This document shows, piece by piece, positions 9,456 to 18,125 of a DNA stretch of 64,000 nt; the first letter of the stretch is position 1; every line of letters begins with the position of its first letter. The position numbers and the translations under genes are program-made. The notes beneath the pieces were generated by a model, which saw only the letters and a program-made list of their open reading frames with translations, made no database searches and was not told the origin of the DNA. The stretch lies in NCBI GenBank assembly GCA_902591495.1, contig CACJAW010000001.1, forward strand, positions 1 through 64,000, read 5' to 3'. Source of the stretch: an uncultured Pseudohongiella sp. (GTDB lineage: Bacteria > Pseudomonadota > Gammaproteobacteria > Pseudomonadales > Pseudohongiellaceae).

Positions 9456-9908
9456 TCATGCTTTTTTGACAATCAGGGCATTACCCGAAAGATCGACCAC
9501 GCTGACTCTATCGCCAATACTTACAGTTTCATGCGAAATAATAAGCCATTCATCGGACCCTAGAACGGGCGCAGGGAATCTTACTTTTCCTCTTTTGTCC
9601 CCACTTGGAACCTGAAGCACTTGGCCTATTTCTCCAATCAGAGCCTCTTTTGATAGACCTGCTTTGGTTTTATCAATGTTCAAGGGTTTGATTAGTTTAA
9701 ACCAGGCTAGAACAAATGCTGCAGAAGATACTACCCAGATAATTAATTGAGCAGTGGGGGACATGTCCGGGAGTGGCAAAATGAGTAACCCAACGACAAC
9801 GGCCGCTGCCCCAAACCAAAAAATAAAAAAGGATCCTATAAATATTTCAGATAGCATTAAGGCAATGCCAAAAATAATCCAGTGCCAATATTCAATGGCG
9901 AACTCCAT
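9456..9908 (-). CDS. NfeD-family membrane protein (SPFH partner)
   Basis: Short NfeD of 150 residues: N-terminal hydrophobic helices (HWIIFGIALMLSEIFIGSFFIFWFGAAAVVVGLLIL, then LIIWVVSSAAFVLAW) and a C-terminal soluble OB-fold-like domain starting at LIGEIGQVLQVPSGDKRGKV and ending VSVVDLSGNALIVKK. It resembles E. coli YbbJ and lies immediately ahead of the QmcA gene, so the two products very probably work together. It lacks the N-terminal protease domain found in long NfeD proteins. Confidence 0.85.
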   Translation of the reverse strand: MEFAIEYWHWIIFGIALMLSEIFIGSFFIFWFGAAAVVVGLLILPLPDMSPTAQLIIWVVSSAAFVLAWFKLIKPLNIDKTKAGLSKEALIGEIGQVLQVPSGDKRGKVRFPAPVLGSDEWLIISHETVSIGDRVSVVDLSGNALIVKKA

Positions 9909-10105
9909 TTAACTCTCCGTTATACTGCGTAGAAAACAATTAACAGTTGTTACCTCTCGGCTGAGTTCCATTCAGCTTCGGGCTAGAGGTGACATGACGT
10001 TTATTCAAGACACACTATCGCTGCGAGCTCAAAAAATCAAACTTATCAGTTTTTGTTGAACTCCAAGCTGTTCAGCATAGGCATGTTATGTAACTTTTTT
10101 GAGCG

Positions 10106-11335
10106 CTATTCGTATCGCAATGCGTCGATGGGATCGAGTCTGGCAGCTTTTGCTGCAGGTAAAATGCCAAACAATATGCCTACAAAACCTGAAAACCCCA
10201 GGGCGAGTAATGCAGCCCACAGAGGAACGCTTGCTGGCGGAAAATCAGGAATACTATTGGCAATGAGCATACCAAGCCCATAACCTGAAAGCAGTCCGAT
10301 TAGCCCTCCAAGTAGTGAGAGCAGTGTCGCTTCGATCAAAAATTGCATCAAAATATGGTTACTTTTGGCGCCAATCGCTTTGCAGATACCAATCTCTCGA
10401 GTCCGCTCAGTTACGGAAACAAGCATGATGTTCATAATCCCGATTCCGCCCACTAGCAGTGAGATACTCACGATGCCCCCAATTACCATCGTCAGAGTGC
10501 CGAGAATTTGGTCAAATTGTTCCATAAGTTGCTCAGCTGTTTGAATTCTAAAGTCATCATCCTCGTTACTTCCAAGGTCGTGAGCGCTACGTAAGATTGT
10601 TGTTAACTGAGAAACGACATTCTCTAAACTAGCTGTTGGGGTTAGACTGAGTTGAATACCAATGTCTATACGAGATTGATTGCCTAAGATACTGACCATA
10701 GTTGAATAAGGGATGAGTACAATGTTATCTCGACTCTGCCCCATAATGTCCCCCATAGGTTCCAGCAACCCGACAATCTTAAACCATTCCCCGCTAAGTT
10801 CGACATACTCATTAATTGGATTGTCAGGAAGGTTTAGGTTTTCTCTAACATCTTCTCCGATTACAACAACCCGACGCCTCGTTAAATTATCTGATTGAGC
10901 TAAAAAGCGTCCAATCTGTGTGTATGATTGAGCGACATCTTGATAAGCGTAAGTAGTACCCATGATGAGGCTGTAGGCAGTCTGTGGACCGTATTTGATC
11001 TGGCTTGATCTATTGGCCTCTAACACGGGTGTAACCGATGCAATCCCTTCTCCTCTTTTCTCAATCAACTCTAAGTCGTTAGGTGTCAATCTAGAACGAA
11101 TCCCTTTCATTAAGTCTTCAAACGGGGTGTAAGACCTAATCGTCAAACTGTCGGCGCCAAGAGATGCGAAAGAGTCCCCAATAAATGCACTCATCCCCCC
11201 GGTTACAGATACTACGGCTATGACGCTGGCCACACCGATTATGATGCCTAACGTAGTTAGGAAACTGCGTAATCGATTAGCGAATATGGCTGCCAACGCT
11301 GAACGCAAACTTTCTATCAGAGAGAAAAACATCAA
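10106..11335 (-). CDS. ABC transporter permease, MacB/FtsX type
   Basis: Inner-membrane permease of a MacAB-like tripartite exporter. An N-terminal helix near residues 20-42 (IFANRLRSFLTTLGIIIGVASVIAVVSV) is followed by a large periplasmic MacB domain (residues about 50-275) and three C-terminal helices of the FtsX domain (MVIGGIVSISLLVGGIGIMNIMLVSVTERTREIGICKAIGA). 409 residues, ending in the family-typical ARLDPIDALRYE. Its start overlaps the stop of the ATPase gene by four bases (ATGA), implying coupled translation. The substrate could be a macrolide, peptide, lipid or haem-like molecule. Confidence 0.92.
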   Translation of the reverse strand: MMFFSLIESLRSALAAIFANRLRSFLTTLGIIIGVASVIAVVSVTGGMSAFIGDSFASLGADSLTIRSYTPFEDLMKGIRSRLTPNDLELIEKRGEGIASVTPVLEANRSSQIKYGPQTAYSLIMGTTYAYQDVAQSYTQIGRFLAQSDNLTRRRVVVIGEDVRENLNLPDNPINEYVELSGEWFKIVGLLEPMGDIMGQSRDNIVLIPYSTMVSILGNQSRIDIGIQLSLTPTASLENVVSQLTTILRSAHDLGSNEDDDFRIQTAEQLMEQFDQILGTLTMVIGGIVSISLLVGGIGIMNIMLVSVTERTREIGICKAIGAKSNHILMQFLIEATLLSLLGGLIGLLSGYGLGMLIANSIPDFPPASVPLWAALLALGFSGFVGILFGILPAAKAARLDPIDALRYE

Positions 11336-12051
11336 ACACCCGCCAGATTAGCTTTTTCTTCTGAATCGTTGTCAGAAAATATTTTACCGTCTCTCATTTC
11401 AACAACTCTACGACAGTGCTGGGCAATTTCTTCTTCATGGGTTACCACAATTACGGTATGACCTTCTTTATGTAACTCATCAAACAACTCCATAATTTCT
11501 AGTGTTGTCTTTGAATCTAAATTTCCAGTTGGTTCATCTGCTAGAAGAATAGAAGGTTGAGTAACTAGCGCACGGGCGATGGCTACGCGTTGACGTTGAC
11601 CACCTGAAAGCTGGTTAGGAAGATGGTCAACTCGTTCTTTAAGTCCCACTCTAGTCAGAGCCTCCATTGCCATCTTCCTGCGATTATGAAACCCAATGTT
11701 GCGATAGACTAATGGTTGCATCACATTATTAAGCGCATCAGCTCTAGGCAGCAAATTGAAACTCTGAAAAATAAAACCGATTTCTAAATTTCTAATTTCC
11801 GAGAGATCATTTTGATAGAGTTCTGCCACATTCTTTCCATTGAGATGGTATTGGCCAGACGTCGGCCTATCGAGACAGCCAAGAATATTGAGCATGGTAG
11901 ACTTTCCAGATCCAGAAGAACCGACGAAGGCAAGATATTCATTTCGTTTAACTTCAATGTTAATTCCGTCAAGAGCTCTCACAAGTTGGGAGCCCATCTC
12001 ATAGTGCTTGGTAATATTCTTGAGATTTATGACTGCGGTATTATTCTCCAT
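11332..12051 (-). CDS. ABC transporter ATP-binding protein, MacB/LolD type
   Basis: Energises the adjacent FtsX-type permease. Walker A GSSGSGKST (near residue 44), signature LSGGQRQRVAIARAL, Walker B ILLADEPTGNLDS and the H-loop VVTHEEE are all intact. At 239 residues it is a stand-alone nucleotide-binding subunit, so this system keeps ATPase and permease as separate chains. It follows the membrane-fusion gene by 16 bp in a three-gene operon. Confidence 0.93.
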   Translation of the reverse strand: MENNTAVINLKNITKHYEMGSQLVRALDGINIEVKRNEYLAFVGSSGSGKSTMLNILGCLDRPTSGQYHLNGKNVAELYQNDLSEIRNLEIGFIFQSFNLLPRADALNNVMQPLVYRNIGFHNRRKMAMEALTRVGLKERVDHLPNQLSGGQRQRVAIARALVTQPSILLADEPTGNLDSKTTLEIMELFDELHKEGHTVIVVTHEEEIAQHCRRVVEMRDGKIFSDNDSEEKANLAGV

Positions 12052-12067
12052 AGCTTAAGGTATTACC

Positions 12068-13306
12068 TTAATCAAAGATTCTTCCGAGTTTAGCGCCGCC
12101 GTTACCTCGATTGCTTCGAAACGTTGATCCATCGAATGGTGTTGATTGGGTGTCAAGCCTGTCTCCATCGTTTAAGTTCCTGAGTTCGCGGTTTGGTCCA
12201 ACAACAAATTCAACATCTGAATCTATCTGACTAACTAGCTCTTGGTACTCATCGTCTGAAAGTCCCACTTCGATCTTAGTCTTTCTAGCGATACCATTGT
12301 CATTTATAAAAATAAAATGCTCGCTGCGAAGTTCGGCTCTATCCTCTTCAAAAATTATTGCTTCGATTGGAACTGCCGCCACTCGTTGCTCCTGTTGGGT
12401 AAATATCTCCGCTCTACAGGACATACCTGGCCTGAGAACAACAGGGCCTGGATCTGTGATGTCTATTTTGACAACGAAACTCAGGCCGGTCCGACCTTGA
12501 GCAATTTTTGCGGTATTCGCAATGAACCTGACTATCCCTGTCATTGGTTGGTCAGGATAAGCGATTGCTACTATCTCAGCTCGCTGCCCTAGCTCTATAT
12601 TCGCTATATCTGCTTCATCAACTAATACCTCTGTGTATATGCTAGCAGGATTTGCAATTGTCATAAGTGACGAGCCAGGTATATTAGTTGAACTCGCGAT
12701 TGCCGTTTCACCAACTTTTATATCAAGACTCGTAACTACGCCGTCGATAGGTGAGATGATCTTTGTTTTTGAAAGGTTATCCAGCACTTGATCAAGTTGA
12801 GCTTCTGCTTGTGCTAGTCTCTCAAGAGAAGACGAAAAATCTACCCTTGCGAGGTCGAGCTGGTTTCTAAGCGTTTCGTATTCTTCTTCACCAATTAGAC
12901 CTTGTTCATATAGGCGGCTACTTCGGGAGAACTGACGCTCCAGATTTTTGATTCTTATTTCTTGTCGCTCTATATCAATAGTATTGATGCGCACAGAAGC
13001 TTCGGACTGCTCAAGGCCGGCCAAAAAATTCTTATCGTCAACCCGCAACACCATGTCGCCAGTGCTAACTGAGTCACCTTCCTCGACCATTAGCTCATCA
13101 ACTTTTCCGATGACTTCCGAGCTCAGCATGACTTCCTCCTCATGTGCTAAGAATCCGGATGCTAAAATTGACGGGCTAATGATTTGTCTCGATACAGTAG
13201 CAATGTCAACCATCTTTCCTCTTGGTCCGAAATAGTCAGGCACAAGATAGGCTGATGCGGCAACTGCGGTCATGACAAGAAGCGCTAATATATTTCTGAG
13301 GCTCAT
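12068..13306 (-). CDS. Periplasmic adaptor (membrane fusion) protein, MacA/HlyD type
   Basis: First gene of the efflux operon; links the inner-membrane exporter to an outer-membrane channel. An N-terminal membrane anchor (ILALLVMTAVAASAYLVPDYF) precedes the split biotinyl-lipoyl domain (SEVIGKVDELMVEEGDSVSTGDMVLRVD and KIISPIDGVVTSLDIKVGETA), a coiled-coil hairpin between them (residues about 90-170) and a beta-barrel domain. 412 residues. No TolC-like gene lies nearby, so the channel must be encoded elsewhere. Confidence 0.9.
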   Translation of the reverse strand: MSLRNILALLVMTAVAASAYLVPDYFGPRGKMVDIATVSRQIISPSILASGFLAHEEEVMLSSEVIGKVDELMVEEGDSVSTGDMVLRVDDKNFLAGLEQSEASVRINTIDIERQEIRIKNLERQFSRSSRLYEQGLIGEEEYETLRNQLDLARVDFSSSLERLAQAEAQLDQVLDNLSKTKIISPIDGVVTSLDIKVGETAIASSTNIPGSSLMTIANPASIYTEVLVDEADIANIELGQRAEIVAIAYPDQPMTGIVRFIANTAKIAQGRTGLSFVVKIDITDPGPVVLRPGMSCRAEIFTQQEQRVAAVPIEAIIFEEDRAELRSEHFIFINDNGIARKTKIEVGLSDDEYQELVSQIDSDVEFVVGPNRELRNLNDGDRLDTQSTPFDGSTFRSNRGNGGAKLGRIFD

Positions 13307-13409
13307 TATTCGATTCTAGCTCGACGATTAGCTCATTTCGAGATAAATCCGACGGGTCCGCGCCCAAAATACCTAAAAGAGGGATAAGTTGAGAGGAGAG
13401 AGCATTTTG

Positions 13410-13748
13410 TCACATTCCCTCTTCATTTTGAGGAAGAATGTGAGCCTCTAGTTCAATGCCTTTGACTTTTATGCCTATCAGCTCGACTTGACCTTTATTA
13501 CGGATCATTCCAGTAGATGTGAATTCAAAATGATAGCGTCTCCGAAACTGGAGTTGACCATCAGCAGTTCGGATAGGCCACAACCCCCTTAAAACCATTG
13601 TTTGATCTAATAGTTGTAGATTTCGCTCGCGACAATATTTAAGAGTATGGGATATTGCATACGACTTTACGCTATCACTGCGCCACCAAAAAGAAACTAG
13701 AGCAGTTATAAGTGTTAGCCAGAAAAGAAGTGAAAGCGAAATCATCAA
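13410..13748 (-). CDS. DUF3301-like small membrane protein
   Basis: 112 residues with one N-terminal helix (LSLLFWLTLITALVSFWW) and a conserved soluble part: AISHTLKYCRERNLQLLDQTMVLRGLW followed by RRRYHFEFTSTGMIRNKGQVELIG. This arrangement matches the proteobacterial DUF3301 family as I remember it; function unknown. It stands between the FabH-like gene and the efflux operon on the same strand. Confidence 0.75.
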   Translation of the reverse strand: MMISLSLLFWLTLITALVSFWWRSDSVKSYAISHTLKYCRERNLQLLDQTMVLRGLWPIRTADGQLQFRRRYHFEFTSTGMIRNKGQVELIGIKVKGIELEAHILPQNEEGM

Positions 13749-13794
13749 TATAGATTTCTAGGGTTAATTGTGATTATCTTCTTTGTTATCAATA

Positions 13795-14886
13795 TTAGGA
13801 AACGGACTCTAGGCTGTGTTTTTTATAACGATCCACATGCGAAGCTATAATTTCTAGGCCGGTTTTCTCGCAAGGAGGTAATTCTGCATCGCAGGTTATT
13901 AGAGGACTAACGCGATTGCTCCATTTAATTAGGCCGGCACCATAAGTTAATCCTGCGCCAAAGGAAGCCATTAAAATATGATCGCCGGGTTTTATTCTAT
14001 CTTCTTCTAAGGCCTCGGCTAAAGCAACTGGAATAGTCCCCGCAGACGTATTGCCATATTTATGTACGTTGACGAATACCTTATCCTCGCTAATTCCAAT
14101 TCGCTTTGCTAGTGCGTCGAGTATTCTCTTATTTGCCTGGTGAGGTACTACCAACTTGACATCCTCAAGTGACATGCCAGCCTGGTCAAGTACGTCTGCA
14201 CTTGCCTGCGCCATAGCCTTAACAGCACGTTTGAAAACTTCCTGACCTTCAAAATTCCAAGCGTTATAAAGGAAGTCGTCGGTTAGGCGGGAATACCCCG
14301 AACCAACGTTGGTAATCTGAATGGCGTATTTTGCATCAGATTCACAACCAATTCTCGAAGCTATCATCCCTGTTTCTGATTCAGATGCCTCTATAACTAC
14401 CGCACCACAGGCATCCCCAAATAAAACTGCTACTTCCCTTTGACTCCAGTTCATGTAGTGGGTTATGAACTCACCACCAATGACGAGAATTTTTTGATGC
14501 GCTCCCGTTTTGATTAAGTTTGTTCCAAGATGAAGACCATAAAGAAAGCCAGTGCAGGCAGAATTGATATCGATCGCGGCAGCGTTTCGTGCTCCCAGCT
14601 GGTCGGCAACTATGGAAGCTGTATTCGGGCATTGGCTATCACTAGTAAGACTGCCTAATAGGATTAGGTCGATCTCCATCGGATCCAAATCCGCTGCTGC
14701 CAACGCATGTAAAGATGCTACTCTTGCCATGTCGGAAAGGTTGCAATGTAAGACCCGGCGCTCTTTGATGCCAGTTCGTGTGGTTATCCATTCGTCACTA
14801 GTATCAATGAATGTTGCGAGGTCTTCATTTCTTAGAACTGCAGGCGGTACGCATTTCCCCCAACCTGTAATTTCCGCATACGGCAT
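13795..14886 (-). CDS. fabH: 3-oxoacyl-ACP synthase III (FabH-like)
   Basis: Ketosynthase that starts fatty-acid or related chains by condensing an acyl-CoA with malonyl-ACP. The triad is visible: Cys in DINSACTGFLYG (near residue 112), His in VVPHQANKRI and Asn in VHKYGNTSAGTIP. The N-terminus (ATFIDTSDEWITTRTGIKERRV) is the FabH signature. 363 residues, about 40 longer than E. coli FabH because of a C-terminal extension (SNRVSPLITCDAELPPCEKT). It is not in a fab/acp cluster, so it may be a second, specialised copy for longer or branched primers; the housekeeping role is not proven. Confidence 0.85.
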   Translation of the reverse strand: MPYAEITGWGKCVPPAVLRNEDLATFIDTSDEWITTRTGIKERRVLHCNLSDMARVASLHALAAADLDPMEIDLILLGSLTSDSQCPNTASIVADQLGARNAAAIDINSACTGFLYGLHLGTNLIKTGAHQKILVIGGEFITHYMNWSQREVAVLFGDACGAVVIEASESETGMIASRIGCESDAKYAIQITNVGSGYSRLTDDFLYNAWNFEGQEVFKRAVKAMAQASADVLDQAGMSLEDVKLVVPHQANKRILDALAKRIGISEDKVFVNVHKYGNTSAGTIPVALAEALEEDRIKPGDHILMASFGAGLTYGAGLIKWSNRVSPLITCDAELPPCEKTGLEIIASHVDRYKKHSLESVS

Positions 14887-15008
14887 GGAATATCTCCGAA
14901 CTGAATTCGTTCTGCAAAGCGCAATGAAAAGAATACTTTATTTTCGTATTGTAGTGTAGTTTTTGGCTTTAAAACATCGAAAAACAAGAGAACCGCGTTA
15001 TTGACCTT

Positions 15009-15824
15009 ATGGGAAGTTTCAAAAATATACATTCATCATTCTGGGCTGCGGTTTTACTGATCTTTCCTTTAACTTGCTTGGCGCATTTTAATCACGAAAA
15101 GTGGGATAGACTTCTTAAGGATCATGTGATCTCGATTAGAAACGGGCAGGTAGCGCAAGTTGACTATGATGGTTTTTTAAAGAACAAGAGAATATTGGAT
15201 AACTACCTCGCAGATTTGTCTGCAGTGGGGCGCGCGGACTTCGATTCATGGGAAAAGTCAGAACAGCTGGCTTTTCTAATCAATGCTTATAATGCATGGA
15301 CCATCCAAGTTGTATTAGAGCGATATCCAGACCTTGAATCGATCAGAGAGATTGGATTATTTCCGTTCTCTGTTTGGAGGAGGAGGGTAGTAGAACTTTT
15401 CGGTGATAGTTACTCCCTAGATGAGGTGGAGCATGAAATGATCAGAGGCTCAGGCCTTTTTGAGGAGCCACGAATTCATTTTGCCCTTAACTGCGCTGCG
15501 GTTGGGTGTCCTGCGTTAAGGCCAGAGGCCTACGTTGGATCGCGCTTATACGAGCAATTGGAGGATAACACTAAACTTTTTTTATCTGATAAGTCTAGAA
15601 ACTACTTCAAAGACGAAACATTATATGTCTCAAGTATATTTGACTGGTACCGGGAAGACTTCGAGAAGGGGTGGTTTGGTGTTGACTCTGTTTGCCAATT
15701 TTTTAATGCTTATAGAGAGCAATTGGGTATTAATTTAGATTCAAACTTCTGTCTGCAGACAGACGATATTAGACTGAATTACCTCGACTATGACTGGTCT
15801 CTGAATCGTGTAACTCTTGATTAA
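15009..15824 (+). CDS. DUF547-domain secreted protein
   Basis: 271 residues with an N-terminal signal peptide (FWAAVLLIFPLTCLA). The mature part is a clear DUF547 protein: VDYDGFLKNKRILDNYLADLS, then LAFLINAYNAWTIQVVLERYP, the conserved DEVEHEMIR, and RIHFALNCAAVGCPALRPEAY. The family is widespread and its activity is not established; the conserved Cys pair in the last motif and His residues resemble a papain-like fold proposal. Single gene, divergent from the FabH gene, ending 100 bp before tRNA-Sec. Confidence 0.88.
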   Translation: MGSFKNIHSSFWAAVLLIFPLTCLAHFNHEKWDRLLKDHVISIRNGQVAQVDYDGFLKNKRILDNYLADLSAVGRADFDSWEKSEQLAFLINAYNAWTIQVVLERYPDLESIREIGLFPFSVWRRRVVELFGDSYSLDEVEHEMIRGSGLFEEPRIHFALNCAAVGCPALRPEAYVGSRLYEQLEDNTKLFLSDKSRNYFKDETLYVSSIFDWYREDFEKGWFGVDSVCQFFNAYREQLGINLDSNFCLQTDDIRLNYLDYDWSLNRVTLD

Positions 15825-15924
15825 TGTAATCCTTGCTAGCAGTCAGTACGCGAAAAAGACACGGGATTCTAGTTTTAAACTAAGACTGTTCTATGAAATC
15901 GCCATTATGCTAAACTCGCTGGCG

Positions 15925-16019
15925 GAAGAGTATCATCCCCGGTGGGGTGCCCGGACTTCAAACTCGGTGAAGTCTGTTTAAGACAGGCTTGGTGGGTTCG
16001 ACTCCTGCCTCTTCCGCCA
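15925..16019 (+). tRNA. selC: tRNA-Sec (selenocysteine, anticodon TCA)
   Basis: Long 95-nt tRNA beginning GGAAGAG and ending CTCTTCC-G-CCA, with the UCA anticodon at 15958-15960 in loop CTTCAAA, a long variable arm (AAGTCTGTTTAAGACAGGCTT) and the T-loop TTCGACT at 15997. These features, and close resemblance to E. coli selC, identify tRNA-Sec. It would decode the UGA of the UGSC gene at 6358. Its 3' end doubles as the attachment site of the island that follows; the tRNA remains complete, including encoded CCA. Confidence 0.96.
15997..16019 (+). repeat. attL: left copy of 23-bp attachment repeat in selC
   Basis: The T-loop to CCA end of tRNA-Sec (begins TTCGACTCCTGCC, ends CTTCCGCCA). Identical to 38468-38490; the flanking base differs on both sides, so the identity is exactly 23 bp. 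Confidence 0.9.
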
Positions 16020-16094
16020 AACTCCCTTTCAGTACAATTCAATAAAGCCAAGTTATCGGTAAAAATACAATAAATACAGTAATTTAATCGACAT

Positions 16095-16322
16095 TTGACC
16101 CAGGCTTACTTATCTGACATTCCTAGGAGTGATCGTATTTTGCGTTGGCCAGAACTTCGACAGAAGGTTGGCTATAGTCGCAGCAATATTTACTACCTTA
16201 CTGAGATGGGCGAGTTTCCTAAGTCCGTTAAACTTGGCGGCAGAGCTGTCGGTTGGCTCGAATCCGAAGTCGATAATTGGATTCAAGAAAGGATCGCTTT
16301 ATCTCGCAAAGGAGACGAGTGA
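16095..16322 (+). CDS. AlpA-family transcriptional regulator
   Basis: Small winged/HTH DNA-binding protein of the AlpA (MerR-like excisionase/regulator) family: RILRWPELRQKVGYSRSNIYYLTEMGEFPKSVKLGGRAVGWLESEVDNWI is the whole conserved domain, occupying most of its 75 residues. AlpA proteins control integrase/excision genes of cryptic prophages and islands, which fits its place 75 bp inside attL. No ATG precedes the domain, so a TTG at 16095 is the likely start. The stop overlaps the next ATG (TGATG), so the first genes of the island are translationally coupled. Confidence 0.88.
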   Translation: MTQAYLSDIPRSDRILRWPELRQKVGYSRSNIYYLTEMGEFPKSVKLGGRAVGWLESEVDNWIQERIALSRKGDE

Positions 16323-16540
16323 TGGCCAGTCTACGAAAACGTATCGATCAAAATTGCAAACGCTGCTCATACGATTCATCGGCCGCTGGAAGTTGGCGAC
16401 AGCAGGTAACCTTGTGCCCTGTCAATTCGTGCCAATTTCATGATGTCAGACCAAAGACGAACTATCCCATTCCCGAATCTGTTTTAAATTATTACGGCAT
16501 CAAATCATTCTCGTTTGAACGGCAAAAGGATGATTCCTAA
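16322..16540 (+). CDS. Small Cys-rich phage/island protein
   Basis: 72 residues with a C-x2-C and a second Cys pair: NCKRCSYDSSAAGSWRQQVTLCPVNSCQFHDVRP. This C..C.YD...GxWR.Q...C....C...RP layout is seen in small proteins of prophages and satellites, and could bind zinc; the function is unknown. The ATG at 16322 overlaps the AlpA stop codon. It supports a phage-satellite origin for the left end of the island. Confidence 0.7.
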   Translation: MASLRKRIDQNCKRCSYDSSAAGSWRQQVTLCPVNSCQFHDVRPKTNYPIPESVLNYYGIKSFSFERQKDDS

Positions 16541-17108
16541 TCGCGTTTGTAAACAGCCCATTGACGAGTGGCTTGATGAGTACGACAAATTTAGTGAGTA
16601 CGCAACTCATAGAGTAAGAGCTGTAATTGAAAGGCCAGTCAATGTTCCAGAGTTGGTGTTCGATCATCACAGAACTGCTAGAACGAAGTCGGGCAGCGTC
16701 ATTCCGTGCTTTGTGGAGGTAGCGACGGGAGAAGAGTATCTGGCTTTTTTTAACGCCGATTTGAATCAGCAACGCGGGAGTAATAAAGGACAACAGAGAA
16801 AGATTGGCCAAGGCGGGCAATTCCTTCCACCTAAGAGAGGAAAATTCAGGAAGTTCTGGATGAGTATAGTTGGAACAGAACCAAAGAGATGGTCGACCGT
16901 GCATAAAAACATCAATGCGCGGCTTAAAGATTTCACTTTCACTGGTGACGTTGATAAGAGCGTTAAAGCAGATGGCACACCATTTAATCGAATAAAAAAT
17001 GTAACAATTTTTGAGCGACAAAAAAGCAACAATTTTGATACATATGAGGAACAATTAAGGGACATTCCTCTTGAACAACGAATTAGGCGAAACACCTACA
17101 GGAATTAG
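16530..17108 (+). CDS. Hypothetical basic protein, mobile-element associated
   Basis: About 192 residues, rich in Lys/Arg/Asn, with no signal peptide or membrane helix. No family recognised. Visible features are RTARTKSGSVIPCFVEVATGEEYLAFFNADL, a Gly/Gln/Lys-rich loop (RGSNKGQQRKIGQGGQFLPP) followed by KRGKFRKFWMSIVG. The charge suggests nucleic-acid binding. It overlaps the previous gene by 11 bp (ATG 16530) or 26 bp (TTG 16515). It does not carry recombinase catalytic motifs. Third gene of the coupled left-end cluster. Confidence 0.6.
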   Translation: MIPNRVCKQPIDEWLDEYDKFSEYATHRVRAVIERPVNVPELVFDHHRTARTKSGSVIPCFVEVATGEEYLAFFNADLNQQRGSNKGQQRKIGQGGQFLPPKRGKFRKFWMSIVGTEPKRWSTVHKNINARLKDFTFTGDVDKSVKADGTPFNRIKNVTIFERQKSNNFDTYEEQLRDIPLEQRIRRNTYRN

Positions 17109-17223
17109 CTTTCCGAGGTTTTAAAGTACACATGATTTTAACTACACTAAAACACGTTAACACTATGACACTTACACACTTGATACATCACTTAGTAAAG
17201 GAGTGGTCTAGAAACTATCTACT

Positions 17224-17269
17224 CCGGAGGGTATGGTTAGCCCAGCCCTCTGGCATGTCATCTTATAAT
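17224..17269 (+). promoter_or_regulatory. Hairpin and -10-like element before the first membrane paralog
   Basis: An 8-bp stem (CCGGAGGG at 17224-17231 with CCCTCTGG at 17246-17253, one G-T pair) has an inner TGG/CCA extension and no T-run after it, so it is not a standard terminator. A TATAAT at 17264-17269 follows; no good -35 is seen. It lies in the 186-bp gap before the gene at 17295. Confidence 0.4.
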
Positions 17270-17294
17270 TGAATAAGAATAAAGGATTAAATTA

Positions 17295-17765
17295 ATGAAA
17301 ATGAATATTGCGCTAATGAATCAATACACTCAGTTCTTAGGTACTTTGGGTGTGATAGCTTCGCTTATTTTTGTGGGATTAGAACTTCGGCAAAATCAAC
17401 AAATCGCAATTGCGGGTCAGATTCAGGAACGTTTCAATACACAGGCTCAGATGCTTTTATCTCCTCTGCAAGACAATCGGGATATGCTCAGGATTATGAC
17501 CGTTAGACTTGGTGATATTGAGTATTCAATGACTGAAGATGAGCGATTAGCCTATATGCAACTTAATAGATGGCGCATAGCATCAACTGTAAATATATTT
17601 ACTCAATACCAAATGGGCATGTTGCCAGAAGGTACTTTTGAACAAGTCTTTCCAGCTATTACGAGTATGTATGAGAACTGCTCATTGAGATCATTATTTA
17701 ATATTTATGCAACGCCTGATTATCGGGAGTTTTTACAAACATTGAATGATCCATGTGATGAATAA
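17295..17765 (+). CDS. Small membrane-anchored protein, two-Cys paralog family (copy 1)
   Basis: Member of the paralog family that fills this island (group A). A positively charged start leads into one helix (YTQFLGTLGVIASLIFVGLELRQ, residues about 12-34), so the N-terminus should be cytoplasmic and the rest periplasmic. The remainder is helical and ends with the two conserved cysteines (YENCSLRSLF and LNDPCDE). 156 residues. ATG with GGATTA upstream. It is separated by 72 bp from the tight operon that follows and its N-terminus is more diverged from the other copies. Function unknown. Confidence 0.75.
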   Translation: MKMNIALMNQYTQFLGTLGVIASLIFVGLELRQNQQIAIAGQIQERFNTQAQMLLSPLQDNRDMLRIMTVRLGDIEYSMTEDERLAYMQLNRWRIASTVNIFTQYQMGMLPEGTFEQVFPAITSMYENCSLRSLFNIYATPDYREFLQTLNDPCDE

Positions 17766-17837
17766 AAATATGTCGCAATAGGTGCTTCTGAGGCTATTTT
17801 AAATCCTAATTAATGCAATTAACGGACATTACACATT

Positions 17838-18125
17838 ATGGGTGCTTTAACTAAGAAACGCGGAAGACCACAAGGTATGCGGGCTATACAGTTAGATTTG
17901 CAAGAACAGCTTTACAATCACCCCGACAACCACAAAGTCATTGAAACTATCTATCGTGCTGCCCTTGATGATAACCATAAGAACCAAGCTGCTGCACAAA
18001 AATTGCTGATGGATAGGATGTTGCCGATTAGTGTGTGCGATAAAAATGCCGATATTAGAGAGAAGATAACAATTAATATTTGTTCGGTTGAAATACCTGA
18101 CCGCGAAGAAAAGGTGGTTAACTAA
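17838..18125 (+). CDS. Phage-like small protein (possible DNA-binding/packaging type)
   Basis: 95 residues opening with a basic KKRGRPQGMRAIQLDLQEQL and continuing IETIYRAALDDNHKNQAAAQKLLMDRMLPIS. The 'repeated ALDD..K.QAAA.KLLMDR..P' layout is like short proteins encoded near terminase genes of marine phages; I cannot confirm that from memory alone. It heads the operon of paralogs: its stop overlaps the next start (TAATG at 18123-18127), so its translation is coupled to copy 2. Confidence 0.5.
   Translation: MGALTKKRGRPQGMRAIQLDLQEQLYNHPDNHKVIETIYRAALDDNHKNQAAAQKLLMDRMLPISVCDKNADIREKITINICSVEIPDREEKVVN

Noticed and set aside
16530-17108. Possible divergent integrase
   Set aside because: Basic protein in the right place, but no Arg...HxxR...Tyr or serine-recombinase motif can be found.
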